Shown: positions 55,095 to 64,000 of the stretch, piece by piece
How the letters are laid out: each line of letters starts with the position of its first letter
Numbering within the stretch: position 1 is the stretch's first letter
Assembly: GCF_020164485.1 (NCBI RefSeq)
Contig: NZ_JAIQZA010000021.1
Coordinates: forward strand, 1 to 64,000
DNA: 64,000 nt
Direction: 5' to 3'
Source of the DNA: Salegentibacter tibetensis
GTDB lineage: Bacteria > Bacteroidota > Bacteroidia > Flavobacteriales > Flavobacteriaceae
Notes under the pieces: generated by a model
The model's input: only the letters and a program-made list of their open reading frames with translations
The model's database searches: none
Told to the model about the DNA's origin: nothing
Program-made: the position numbers and the translations under genes

Positions 55095-57470
55095 ATGACT
55101 CAACAAACACACAATAAATTAGTTTCCTTTATCTGGTCTATTGCAGATGATTGCCTGCGTGACGTTTACGTGCGCGGGAAATACTGCGATGTAATTCTGC
55201 CAATGGTGGTTCTTCGCCGCCTGGATGCCTTACTGGAACCAACCAAAGATGCTGTGATGGAAGAGCTGGCTTTTCAGCGTGATGAAGCCGGGTTTACCGA
55301 ATGGGACGAAAGCGGACTCCGCGAGGCTTCGGGATATGTTTTCTACAACACCAGCAAATGGACCCTGCAAAAACTGCACGATACCGCTACCAATTCCCAG
55401 CAGATCCTGCAGGCGAATTTTGAAGATTACCTGAATGGCTTCAGCCCCAACGTAAAGGAGATCATTGAAAAGTTTAAGCTTAAGAGCCAGGTACGGCATA
55501 TGGCGAGCAAAGATGTGCTGCTGGACGTACTGGAAAAATTCACTTCTCCTTATATCAACCTTACCCCTTTCGAAAAAGAAGATCCCGAAGGCCGAAAGAT
55601 GCCTGCGCTTTCCAACCTGGGAATGGGCTATGTTTTTGAGGAGCTCATCAGGAAATTTAACGAAGAGAACAACGAGGAAGCCGGGGAACATTTTACCCCG
55701 CGTGAGGTAATAGATTTAATGACGCACCTGGTTTTTGATCCCATAAAAGATAAAATGCCACCGGTAATGACCATCTACGATCCTGCCTGCGGGAGCGGTG
55801 GGATGCTTACCGAAGCTCAGAATTTTATCAAAGACGAGGAAGGCCTTATCAGAGCAACCGGCGATGTTTACCTTTACGGAAAAGAGATCAACGACGAAAC
55901 TTACGCCATTTGTAAGAGTGATATGATGATCAAGGGCAACAACCCCGAGAACATCAGGGTGGGTTCTACTTTGTCTACAGATGAATTTGCAGGGACTACT
56001 TTTGACTTTATGCTCTCCAATCCGCCTTACGGGAAGTCCTGGAGCAGCGAACAAAAATATATCAAGGACGGAAAAGATGTGATCGATCCCCGGTTTAAGA
56101 TCACGTTGAAGAATTACTGGGGCGTGGAGGAAGATGCCGATGCCATTCCGCGCTCTTCAGATGGGCAGCTGCTGTTCCTTATGGAGATGGTGAACAAGAT
56201 GTAGCCCAAACACCAAAGCCCTTCCGGTTCCAGGATCGCTTCGGTGCACAACGGCTCCAGTTTGTTTACGGGCGATGCCGGCGGCGGCGAAAGCAACATC
56301 AGGCGCTACATCATTGAAAATGACCTTTTGGAGGCTATTATCCAGATGCCCAACAACCTGTTCTACAACACCGGCATCACCACCTATATCTGGCTGCTCA
56401 GCAATAATAAAGCTGAAAACCGTAAAGGAAAGGTGCAGCTTATCGATGGCGGACAATTATTCCGAAAGCTGCGAAAGAACCTCGGAAACAAGAACTGCGA
56501 ATTCGCTCCCGAGTATATTGATGAGATCGTAAAGACTTATGCTGAAATGCAGGCGGTAAGCCGAAAGATTGATAATGAAACCAATGCCGAAGTTCCCGGA
56601 ATAGCTGCACAGGTTTTTGATAATGAGGATTTCGGATACTACAAAGTAACCATAGAACGCCCGAAGCGGTTAAAAGCTCATTTCACTGCGGAAAGAATTA
56701 TGGACTTACGTTATGACAAACAGCTGAAAGAGCCAATGCAATGGGTCTGGGAAACTTTTGGAGAGGAAGTATATACAAAGCTGAAGGATCACGAAAAGGA
56801 GATCCTTGCCTGGACGGAAGAAAACGACCTTAACCTGAGCAGCGCAAACCGAAAGAAACTGTTGAGCCCCAAAACCTGGAAAAAGCAAAAGGAAATTTTA
56901 GAGCTTGCTGAAAAACTGCACAAGAATATTGGCGAAAAAGAATACTTAAATTTTAATAATTTTAAAATAGAAGTTGAAGGAAAGCTGAAGGATTGGAAAC
57001 TCAAACCCGGCGCATCCGAAAAGAATGCAATCTACAATGCGGTAAGCTGGTATGATGCCGAAGCTGAAAAGGTGATCAAAAAGAAAGAAAAATTAAGCGG
57101 CGAAAAATTAAGTAACCTCCTCGCCCACCTTAGTTGTACCGAAGAACAATTACCCGATTTTGGCTACTTCCCCACCGGGAAGGCCGGTGAATTTGTCATT
57201 TTTGAAACCGAAAGTAACCTGCGGGATTATGAGAACGTGCCTCTAAAAGAGCCAATATACAGCTACTTTTTAGAAGAAGTAAAACCACACGTTCCCGAAG
57301 CCTGGATCAACCTCGATGCAGTCAAAATTGGTTATGAGATAAGCTTCAACAAATATTTCTACCGCCACACCCCGTTGCGTTCTTTGGATATAGTAGCCAA
57401 AGAAATTTTGGAGTTGGAAGAAAAGAATGAAGGTTTAATTTTAGAAATATTGAATTTAAATGAAAAGTAA
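55095..57470 (+). pseudogene. hsdM: Type I methyltransferase HsdM interrupted by an in-frame amber stop
   Basis: One continuous frame of 791 codons with a single TAG at 56202-56204 (codon 370). Before it lie the HsdM N-terminal domain and methyltransferase core: SAM motif DPACGSGGML and catalytic NPPYGK starting at Asn309. After it the frame resumes as PKHQSPSGSRIASVHNGSSL and FTGDAGGGESNIRRYIIEN, normal HsdM sequence. A GTG at 56244 could start the second part. The stop most simply comes from AAG by one base change. Unless read through, the full methyltransferase is not made. Base composition is visibly more GC-rich than the neighbours. Confidence 0.88.
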
Positions 57471-57574
57471 AATAGTATATCAGCTATTTTACTTTAACAC
57501 GCTAAAGTAAAATAAAGTAAAAATTATTTACCTTTATTTGGAAAAAGTAATAATATGAAAGTACTTATTTTACT
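57464..57574. promoter_or_regulatory. Phased AAAGTAAAATA repeats upstream of Fic 2
   Basis: AAAGTAAAATA at 57464-57474, inverted TATTTTACTTT at 57485-57495, AAAGTAAAATA at 57504-57514, AAAGTAAAAAT at 57514-57524, a weaker AAAGTAATAAT at 57544-57554, and inverted TATTTTACT at 57566-57574. Start-to-start steps are about 21, 19, 10, 30 and 22 bp, again near whole helical turns. The first copy overlaps the hsdM stop codon and the last lies 17 bp before the Fic 2 start. Confidence 0.75.
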
Positions 57575-57590
57575 CTAAGAGCAACTATTA

Positions 57591-58736
57591 ATGATTGATT
57601 TAAGCAAATATACATCAGGTAATTTTAGGGGTAGCGGACTAGGATATAAACAATTTCACCCCAATTTAATTAATGAGCAGTGGGTATGGAATGACCCTCA
57701 AATAAACAAACTTTTGCAGGAGGCTGCAGTAAAATTGGGAGAACTTAATGCTTATGCTCGTTTAGTACCCAATGTAGATCTTTTTATCCAACTACACGTA
57801 ACCAAAGAAGCAGTAACCAGTAGCCGTATTGAAGGCACACAAACTGGGATAGATGAAGCACTTTTGCCGGAAGACGAAATTATGCCCGGCAGACTACAGG
57901 ATTGGATAGAGGTCCAAAATTACAGTAAAGCCCTTAATTATGCTCTGGAGACTTTACCAACTCTTCCTATTTCCTCCCGCCTCTTGAGAGATACTCATAA
58001 ACTTTTATTAGACAGCGTTAGAGGACAGGAAAAACAGCCGGGAACTTTTAGAAATAGCCAGAATTGGATTGGAGGCACCAGTATATCAGATGCTGTTTTC
58101 ATTCCTCCACAACATCAGGATGTAAACAATTTGATGGGCGACCTGGAGCAATTTCTTCATAATACAGAAATTGAAGTTCCCGAACTTATTCGAATTGCTA
58201 TAGCACATTATCAATTTGAAACCATTCATCCATTTCTGGATGGGAATGGGCGGATAGGCAGGTTGTTAATCACGCTGTACCTGGTGGGAGAACAAATTTT
58301 AGACAAACCTTTATTGTACCTCTCCAGTTATTTTGAAAAAAATAAGGGGTTGTATTATGATAACCTAATGCGGGTTCGTACACATAGCGATATGCGGCAG
58401 TGGCTACGTTACTTTTTAGTAGGGGTTCGTGATACTGCCACCCAGGCAGTGGAAACCCTTGGAAAACTTATTGTTTATAAGCAAGAAAGCGAATTGAAAA
58501 TTGCTGAGACTTTTGGAAGAAGAAGTGCCAGTGGGCATACCCTCTTTCAGCACTTATTAAGAAACCCGGTGATTACAAAAATAGAACAGGTGCAAGAGAT
58601 ATGCAGTTTAAGTTATAAGGCTTCCAATGATCTCGTCAAAAAATTTGAAGAAGAAGGCCTCCTAAAAGAAACAACCAACCAGTCACGAGGTAGAATATTT
58701 ATCTTACAAGACTATATTAATATCATTCGGGAATAG
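57591..58736 (+). CDS. Fic-family protein 2 with C-terminal winged helix
   Basis: A 381-residue Fic protein: Fic N-terminal domain, inhibitory motif SSRIEG (Ser77 to Gly82, fitting [S/T]xxxE[G/N]), active-site motif HPFLDGNGRIGR from His213, and a C-terminal helix-turn-helix (about 305-375, VQEICSLSYKASNDLVKKFE) suited to DNA binding. This is the form often found inside type I restriction loci of Bacteroidetes. It stops directly before the hsdS ATG, so the two are co-translated. Repeats upstream suggest it controls its own operon. Confidence 0.92.
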   Translation: MIDLSKYTSGNFRGSGLGYKQFHPNLINEQWVWNDPQINKLLQEAAVKLGELNAYARLVPNVDLFIQLHVTKEAVTSSRIEGTQTGIDEALLPEDEIMPGRLQDWIEVQNYSKALNYALETLPTLPISSRLLRDTHKLLLDSVRGQEKQPGTFRNSQNWIGGTSISDAVFIPPQHQDVNNLMGDLEQFLHNTEIEVPELIRIAIAHYQFETIHPFLDGNGRIGRLLITLYLVGEQILDKPLLYLSSYFEKNKGLYYDNLMRVRTHSDMRQWLRYFLVGVRDTATQAVETLGKLIVYKQESELKIAETFGRRSASGHTLFQHLLRNPVITKIEQVQEICSLSYKASNDLVKKFEEEGLLKETTNQSRGRIFILQDYINIIRE

Positions 58737-59987
58737 ATGGAAGCAGTAAAAGAAAAACAACAACTACAAAAACATCCTGCTTATAAAGATTCCGGGGTGG
58801 AGTGGCTGGGAGAGGTTCCGGAGCATTGGGGTTTAAGGAGATTTAAATATTTATTTAAGGAACTTAACGAACGAAGCGTTGATGGCACTGAGGATTTATT
58901 ATCGGTATCTCAATATACCGGTGTAACTCGTAAAGGTGATAAAATTGAGGAAGGGGATTTATTGACTAATGCTTCCTCTCTTGAAGGTTATAAAAAAGTT
59001 CAAAAAGGCGACCTCGTTACTAATATTATGCTTGCGTGGAATGGCAGCCTCGGATTTTCACCTTTTGAAGGAATTACGAGTCCAGCCTATTCTATTTATA
59101 GACTCCAAGGGAATAATGAAGAACGATTTTTTCATTACTTATTACGTACGGACAGATACAAAGCGGAATTTAAAAGAAACTCTTCGGGTGTTATTGAAAG
59201 TCGCCTTAGGTTATATTCAGACGACTTTTTCAGAATTCTTTCATTACTTCCTCCAAAAGAAGAACAAAGCGCCATTGCCAATTTCCTGGACGAAAAATGC
59301 GGCAAGATCGACACCGCCATTGCACAAAAGCAACAGCTTATCGAGCTGCTCAAAGAGCGCAAGCAGATCATCATCCAAAATGCTGTAACCAAAGGTTTAA
59401 AGCCTGAGGTAAAGATGAAAGACAGCAGAGTAGAATGGATTGGCGAGATCCCGGGACATTGGGAGGTGAAAGCTTTAAAGCATATAGCCCAATTAGAAAG
59501 TGGCCAGACAATTTCTTCAGAAAGTTTCATACTTGAAGGATACCCGGTTTATGGTGGTAATGGTTTTAGAGGTTATGCTAAGACATACACTAATGAAGGG
59601 GAACATGTGTTAATTGGTAGACAAGGAGCCCTTTGTGGTAATGTGAATTACGCTTCAGGTACTTTTTTTGCTTCTGAGCACGCTATTGTTGTTTATCATA
59701 AGGATGATGTCAATATTCTTTGGCTAGGAGAAGCCATTAGAGTAGCTGATTTTAATCGACTTTCACAATCTGCAGCTCAACCTGGTATTGCTGTGAATGT
59801 TATTAAAAATGTTTTATTTCCATTTCCTCCTCCAACAGAACAAGCAGAAATAGCAAATAATCTGACAAACCAATTTTTGAAATTTGAAGAAACTATTGAT
59901 CTTCAAGAAAAGCAAATCGAAAAATTAAAGGAATATAAGAGCAGTTTAATAGACGCGGTGGTGACTGGGAAGGTAAAGGTGAGTTAA
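58737..59987 (+). CDS. hsdS: Type I specificity subunit HsdS
   Basis: A 416-residue DNA-recognition subunit with two target-recognition domains and two conserved coiled-coil spacers. The halves open with matching phrases, YKDSGVEWLGEVPEHW (about 17) and MKDSRVEWIGEIPGHW (about 222). Conserved helices are EEQSAIANFLDEKCGKIDTA and TEQAEIANNLTNQFLKFEET. The central spacer is GC-rich like hsdM, while both recognition domains are AT-rich, which suggests swapping of the recognition parts. It is intact although its hsdM carries a stop. Confidence 0.92.
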   Translation: MEAVKEKQQLQKHPAYKDSGVEWLGEVPEHWGLRRFKYLFKELNERSVDGTEDLLSVSQYTGVTRKGDKIEEGDLLTNASSLEGYKKVQKGDLVTNIMLAWNGSLGFSPFEGITSPAYSIYRLQGNNEERFFHYLLRTDRYKAEFKRNSSGVIESRLRLYSDDFFRILSLLPPKEEQSAIANFLDEKCGKIDTAIAQKQQLIELLKERKQIIIQNAVTKGLKPEVKMKDSRVEWIGEIPGHWEVKALKHIAQLESGQTISSESFILEGYPVYGGNGFRGYAKTYTNEGEHVLIGRQGALCGNVNYASGTFFASEHAIVVYHKDDVNILWLGEAIRVADFNRLSQSAAQPGIAVNVIKNVLFPFPPPTEQAEIANNLTNQFLKFEETIDLQEKQIEKLKEYKSSLIDAVVTGKVKVS

Positions 59988-59997
59988 ATAAAAAAAT

Positions 59998-61053
59998 ATG
60001 CCAAGAGGACTACCTAAAGCAGTAAAGAAAAGTCTTGAAAAGTCAAGAGATTGCGCTCTTTTAGCCGTGGAAACTTATAATAAGCCTGCAATTAAATTTA
60101 AATCTGGCGGTTATATCGTTTTGATGGTAATTTCTTGGACAGCCTTATTTCACGCAATATTTTTCAAACAAAAAAAGAAGCCATTTTATAAGGATGGAAG
60201 ATTTTTCAGAAAAAGAGATGGAGATTATTGCTATTGGGAATTATCAGTTTGTTTAAAGGAATACTTTGGAGCAGAATCTAACAATCCAATTCGTAGAAAT
60301 TTAGAATTCTTTATTCCTCTCAGAAATATGGTTGAACATAAATCTATCCCTGAACTGGATGCTGATATTTTTTCAGAATGTCAGGCTCTCCTACTTAATT
60401 TCGATAAAATAGTTGAGAAAGAATTCGGTAAAAAATATTGTATAAGGGAGTCATTGTCTTTTGCATTACAACTCTTTCCTTCATCGAAAAGTCTTAATAA
60501 CGCAGTGATTGCCAATCCATCAAATAAACCAATTGTAGATTTTATCAAATCTTACAGGAATACAATAACAACTGAAGTTAGAGAAAGTGGGGAATACGGT
60601 TTTAAAGCATTTTTAATTCAGGTTGCCAATCATGATAGTAAAAATTCCTTGCCCGTTCAATTTTTTTCCTACGATAAGTTATCAGAAGAACAAAAAAAGA
60701 ATGTAAATAGAGTAGCCGCCTTAGTTAAGAATAAACATGTTCAAGTACCCGTTCAAAATATGGACTTACTAAAACCTAATAAGGTGGTTAATCGAGTGCA
60801 AAAAGGTTTAGGGAACCCTAAAGTCGTAAGAAATGGTAAGGAAAAAGATAAGTTCACCCAGCATACTCACACTCAATGTTGGTACGCTTATGATGTGAGG
60901 CCGCACAATGGAAATGCACATCCAGAACGAACCAATAGTGAGTTCTGTATTTACGATGCACCAAACAACTCATATTTATATACAGAAGCATGGGTAGATT
61001 TTTTGATCGAGGAAATGCAAATTGATGATAAATATAACGCCCTCTATAATTAA
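59998..61053 (+). CDS. DUF3644-family protein, HEPN-like
   Basis: A 351-residue protein. The N-terminal part fits DUF3644: SRDCALLAVETYNKPAIKF, VLMVISWTALFHAIFFK, YCYWELSVCLKEYFG and NLEFFIPLRNMVEH. The last phrase contains Rx4H (RNMVEH, near 107-112), the active-site motif of HEPN ribonucleases. The C-terminal 200 residues are basic with a KH/HTHTQ-rich stretch and no recognised fold. It starts 10 bp after hsdS and ends 9 bp before the next gene, so it belongs to the same operon. A role as an RNase effector is inferred. Confidence 0.72.
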   Translation: MPRGLPKAVKKSLEKSRDCALLAVETYNKPAIKFKSGGYIVLMVISWTALFHAIFFKQKKKPFYKDGRFFRKRDGDYCYWELSVCLKEYFGAESNNPIRRNLEFFIPLRNMVEHKSIPELDADIFSECQALLLNFDKIVEKEFGKKYCIRESLSFALQLFPSSKSLNNAVIANPSNKPIVDFIKSYRNTITTEVRESGEYGFKAFLIQVANHDSKNSLPVQFFSYDKLSEEQKKNVNRVAALVKNKHVQVPVQNMDLLKPNKVVNRVQKGLGNPKVVRNGKEKDKFTQHTHTQCWYAYDVRPHNGNAHPERTNSEFCIYDAPNNSYLYTEAWVDFLIEEMQIDDKYNALYN

Positions 61054-61062
61054 CCAACCAAT

Positions 61063-61650
61063 ATGACTAAAGAAGAAATTATAAGTGAAATGGATAAATG
61101 TCTGGATTGCGCCAGCATTTCCGGTTTTAAAGAACAGGTAGACAATATATTAGAAATAAATAGCGAAAAAGAAGCCAGTTTGATAATTGCCCAATATTTA
61201 ATGACGAAATACACAGCATTTAAGGCCGATGGCTTGGCTAGCTATATGGAAGCAGCTATTCGAAAGTGGCCAAATCTGGCTGTCCTAAACCATCCTGAAA
61301 ATCCGCTTTTTAAGTTGGCAGTAATACGAGGCTCAAAAGAACTTTATGATTGTTATATGGAAGAAGCTGTTTTGCCATTTCTGTCCAATGTTATTGCCAA
61401 TGAACATCAGGATTATTTCTACGAATTACTGGCAGTTGCTGAGAAAATGGACAAAATGATCTTTGAAAATTATGAACCTATAATAAAAGGATTGCATTAT
61501 AACGGTGCCATCCCTACAGAGCAGCCTCACCTTGTAAGAATCAATAAAGAAGACTTTGAGGTTATAGAAGATGTGGTCGAGCAGTATAATGGAATTATAG
61601 GGAGAAAAGAGATTTTGAAGGATTTAAATAGAAGAATAGAGAAACTTTAA
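61063..61650 (+). CDS. Hypothetical protein in the defence operon
   Basis: A 195-residue, mostly helical, soluble protein (MTKEEIISEMDKCLDCASIS onward). It has no signal peptide, no membrane segment and no motif I can name; the C-terminal IGRKEILKDLNRRIEKL is amphipathic. It is packed between the DUF3644 gene and the GHKL ATPase gene with gaps of 9 and 23 bp, so it is probably part of the same functional set. Confidence 0.7.
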   Translation: MTKEEIISEMDKCLDCASISGFKEQVDNILEINSEKEASLIIAQYLMTKYTAFKADGLASYMEAAIRKWPNLAVLNHPENPLFKLAVIRGSKELYDCYMEEAVLPFLSNVIANEHQDYFYELLAVAEKMDKMIFENYEPIIKGLHYNGAIPTEQPHLVRINKEDFEVIEDVVEQYNGIIGRKEILKDLNRRIEKL

Positions 61651-61673
61651 AGTTATAATTAACAAACCACCTT

Positions 61674-64000
61674 ATGGAAATAACCAATACCCTTAGCCGT
61701 GAGCAGATACTAGAAAAAGCCAAGCAAGAGTCAGAAAGATCAGATCTGAAGCAACATGCTGATAAGATGATAAGAGGATTTGAAAACTTCAACAATTATT
61801 CTTCAAATCGTGCTATATGGGAACTCGTACAGAATGCATGCGACCTAACAAAACATTGTGAAGTAATAATTGATTATAGAAAAGGAGGTTTTAAGTTCAC
61901 TCACAATGGAAAACCATTTAATACACAATCCCTAATATCATTAATTAAACAAGTAAGCGGGAAATATGGCGAGGAAAATAATTTACCTGAAGTCGGAAAA
62001 TATGGAACTGGTTTTATAACTACCCATGCATTCGGCAGAAAATTTTTGATCAATTCGATCTTAGAAGCTGAAGGAACATATTTTGAAATTAAAGACTTTC
62101 TTATCGACAGAAGTCCGAAAGAATGGATGGCGATGAGTGAAAATATCAAAGCTCAAAAAGATCGAGTTTTTAATCTCATTCAAGAAGGGGACATAAATTC
62201 CTCTCCCAGTTTTAACACTTCTTTCACCTATCTACCAGAAACTGAGCAGGAAAAAAAATCGATTAGGGAATCGGAAGAATTCCTTAATGATTTTGTACCA
62301 TTAGTTTTAACCATAAATGATAGACTTAAAAAGGTAACAGTGCTAAGAGACAGTTCAGAATCATCCTTCTTTCTACAGGATAAGGTTGTGGTGAAAAAAG
62401 ATGATCTTTTTACCATTCATAAATCGAATATTCTTTTCAATGATCGAAACATTACTTACTTCTCTTTAATTGATGAAGTAAATGAAATTGAAATCATACT
62501 TCCCTTTCGTCCTTCTGGAGAAAAATTGCAGTCATTTAAATTTTCGGAGCAGATTTCCAAGTTGTTTCTTTATTATCCCTTAATAGGATCTGAAAATTTT
62601 GGTATTAATTTTATAATTAATTGCAAAAATTTCCTTCCTACTGAGCCTCGAGATGGTATTCATCTAAGCAGTAATAAGGATCAGGTAAAGGAACAGGAAG
62701 AGACCAACAGAGAATTACTTATCAAAGCTTCACAAATGATATTTGCTTTTCTTCAGAAGAATATTCATTTGATAGAAAACCCAGTTCTAGTTTCACAAAT
62801 CAATTTTGTGCGAGATTCGGATGAATTTTTATTAAATGAGTATTTCCAGAATCTACAGGAAAGATGGATCGCGATATTTGCAGATTTGCCACTTGTAGAA
62901 ACTAGCAGCCAGATGTGTACACCAAAAGAGGTGGTTTTCTTTGATTACGAGCTTCTAGAAAATGAAGAAATTTTCGAGGAAGTCTATCAGTTAACTTCAA
63001 AATTTTTCCAGAATATTCCTAAGAAAGGGATTATCAAATTGTGGAGTCAATATGCCATTGAATGGGACATGGATGATTTAAATTTTATATCTCATAAGGA
63101 ACTGGTACAAGAGATTTCAAAAAGAAAGTTGGATGATTTCGAAATTTCTGGGTTGAAGAAATATTATTCAACTCTTATTTCAGAAGGTAAACTTAATTTG
63201 TTTGATGAATATGCCATACTGCCAAATATTGATGGTGAATTTCGTTCGTTAACATCCCTTCGCATACCTGAACAACTAACTGAAGATTTAATAACAATAG
63301 GAAAAGTTTTAATTCCGGAATCAATGAAAAGACTAACCCATCAGGATTTTTATTTTGATTTTGATTTCGAAAAATTCTCTAGGCGAATTTTTTCAAACGA
63401 AATTAAAAACTTTCTCGACGAAGTAAGAGCCTCTGAAAAGTACTTTTTCCTGCAGAATTTTGAACAAGATAAAGATTACCCGGTTTCAGAAAAAGATCTT
63501 TTAGATGAAGATTGTTTCATAGCTCTTCTTGACTTTTGTAAGCTCAACAACAATATTAATTCTAATAGTAAGCCGGCTCAATTACTCAGGATAATTAGCA
63601 GGTTTTATTCATTACCTGAGGACTTAATCTATCTTCCGAAATTAGAAAAAGAAGAAGATAACATTGACAGTCGCTCTTCCAGAAAAATTTTAGTAAATCT
63701 ATTTTTTAACGTAATAGAAGTTCAATCTAAAAATTGGATTGAGAACAATATTCAACTCCTTTACGACATAGCTGAATGTAATGAAGACAGTTTAAAAGAA
63801 ATTTTCGAAAAAGCGAATATCTATCCTAATCAGAATATTCAACTTAGAAACATAAATGAATTAAAAAGAGATGTAAAAATTTCAGAGGAGATTAAAAATC
63901 TTTTTTTTAGGGCCACCGGTAAGGAATCACGGAAATACCTAGTCCACGAAGGATTCAATAAATTCGTTAACGAAGAAAATTACATAACCGAAGGATACCT
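61674..64000 (+). CDS. Partial GHKL (HSP90/sacsin-like) ATPase
   Basis: The frame from ATG at 61674 stays open for 775 codons to the window end. The ATP-binding domain is N-terminal: N-box WELVQNACD (Glu50, Asn54, Asp57), a loop FTHNGKPF in place of DNGxG, and the G-box EVGKYGTGF (108-114). Further on, INCKNFLPTEPRDG recalls sacsin-type repeats. The remainder is helical and unassigned. Large orphan GHKL ATPases of this kind occur in bacterial defence islands; no end domain can be seen because the gene runs off the edge. Confidence 0.82.
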   Translation, partial: MEITNTLSREQILEKAKQESERSDLKQHADKMIRGFENFNNYSSNRAIWELVQNACDLTKHCEVIIDYRKGGFKFTHNGKPFNTQSLISLIKQVSGKYGEENNLPEVGKYGTGFITTHAFGRKFLINSILEAEGTYFEIKDFLIDRSPKEWMAMSENIKAQKDRVFNLIQEGDINSSPSFNTSFTYLPETEQEKKSIRESEEFLNDFVPLVLTINDRLKKVTVLRDSSESSFFLQDKVVVKKDDLFTIHKSNILFNDRNITYFSLIDEVNEIEIILPFRPSGEKLQSFKFSEQISKLFLYYPLIGSENFGINFIINCKNFLPTEPRDGIHLSSNKDQVKEQEETNRELLIKASQMIFAFLQKNIHLIENPVLVSQINFVRDSDEFLLNEYFQNLQERWIAIFADLPLVETSSQMCTPKEVVFFDYELLENEEIFEEVYQLTSKFFQNIPKKGIIKLWSQYAIEWDMDDLNFISHKELVQEISKRKLDDFEISGLKKYYSTLISEGKLNLFDEYAILPNIDGEFRSLTSLRIPEQLTEDLITIGKVLIPESMKRLTHQDFYFDFDFEKFSRRIFSNEIKNFLDEVRASEKYFFLQNFEQDKDYPVSEKDLLDEDCFIALLDFCKLNNNINSNSKPAQLLRIISRFYSLPEDLIYLPKLEKEEDNIDSRSSRKILVNLFFNVIEVQSKNWIENNIQLLYDIAECNEDSLKEIFEKANIYPNQNIQLRNINELKRDVKISEEIKNLFFRATGKESRKYLVHEGFNKFVNEENYITEGY

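Noticed and set aside
56202-56204. Amber codon in hsdM read as a recoded amino acid
   Set aside because: No pyrrolysine machinery or downstream stimulatory element is visible, and neighbouring genes use TAG as an ordinary stop (Fic 2, the KAS III gene).

Overview
The window looks like the chromosome of a marine-type member of the Flavobacteriaceae, probably near Salegentibacter, Zunongwangia or Christiangramia/Gramella. The evidence is the gliding gene gldJ, the type IX secretion gene porV, the fused hypoxanthine phosphoribosyltransferase-adenylate kinase, TAnnTTTG-type promoters and AT-rich codon use. The genus is an inference.

Positions 1 to about 38,900 are mostly core genome: a possible IS110 start at the left edge, obgE, hpt-adk, purKE, an M3 oligopeptidase, an ECF sigma factor with a small zinc-finger partner, a UbiA-like protein, gcvP, a KAS III-methyltransferase-glycosyltransferase set, a PafA-type phosphatase, mlaEF, a DUF389 protein, manC, sprT, an SDR, an M28 peptidase, pdhC, pdhA, cdd, porV, gldJ and murF. 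Two sugar blocks follow: fructan use (fructokinase, GH32 lipoprotein, sugar porter) and galactose use (galK, galT). A decayed BASS-family transporter lies between the core genes and the fructan block.

Positions 39,200 to 51,900 form a sensory cluster: a multi-PAS histidine kinase with its receiver, a second PAS kinase, a PqiA-like membrane protein, a BLUF photoreceptor with two altered residues, an acidic lipoprotein, and a 1474-residue CheB-CheR-PAS-kinase followed by another receiver.

Positions 51,970 to 64,000 are an accessory, defence-type region. It opens with a glycosylasparaginase remnant trapped between two dispersed repeats. Then come Fic 1, two small orphan genes, a type I restriction-modification locus (hsdM with an in-frame amber stop, Fic 2, hsdS), a DUF3644/HEPN-like protein, a protein with no recognised family, and a GHKL (HSP90/sacsin-like) ATPase that runs off the right edge. 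Each Fic gene is preceded by its own set of short repeats spaced in steps of about 10 bp. The DUF3644, unknown and GHKL trio is the best candidate for an undescribed system. No hsdR is seen; it may lie beyond the window.

Dispersed repeats join these regions: a 90-91 bp three-hairpin element (two full copies, one deleted copy, one expanded relative) and a CTGAAT/ATTTCAG hairpin element (two copies). I found no rRNA, tRNA or CRISPR array.
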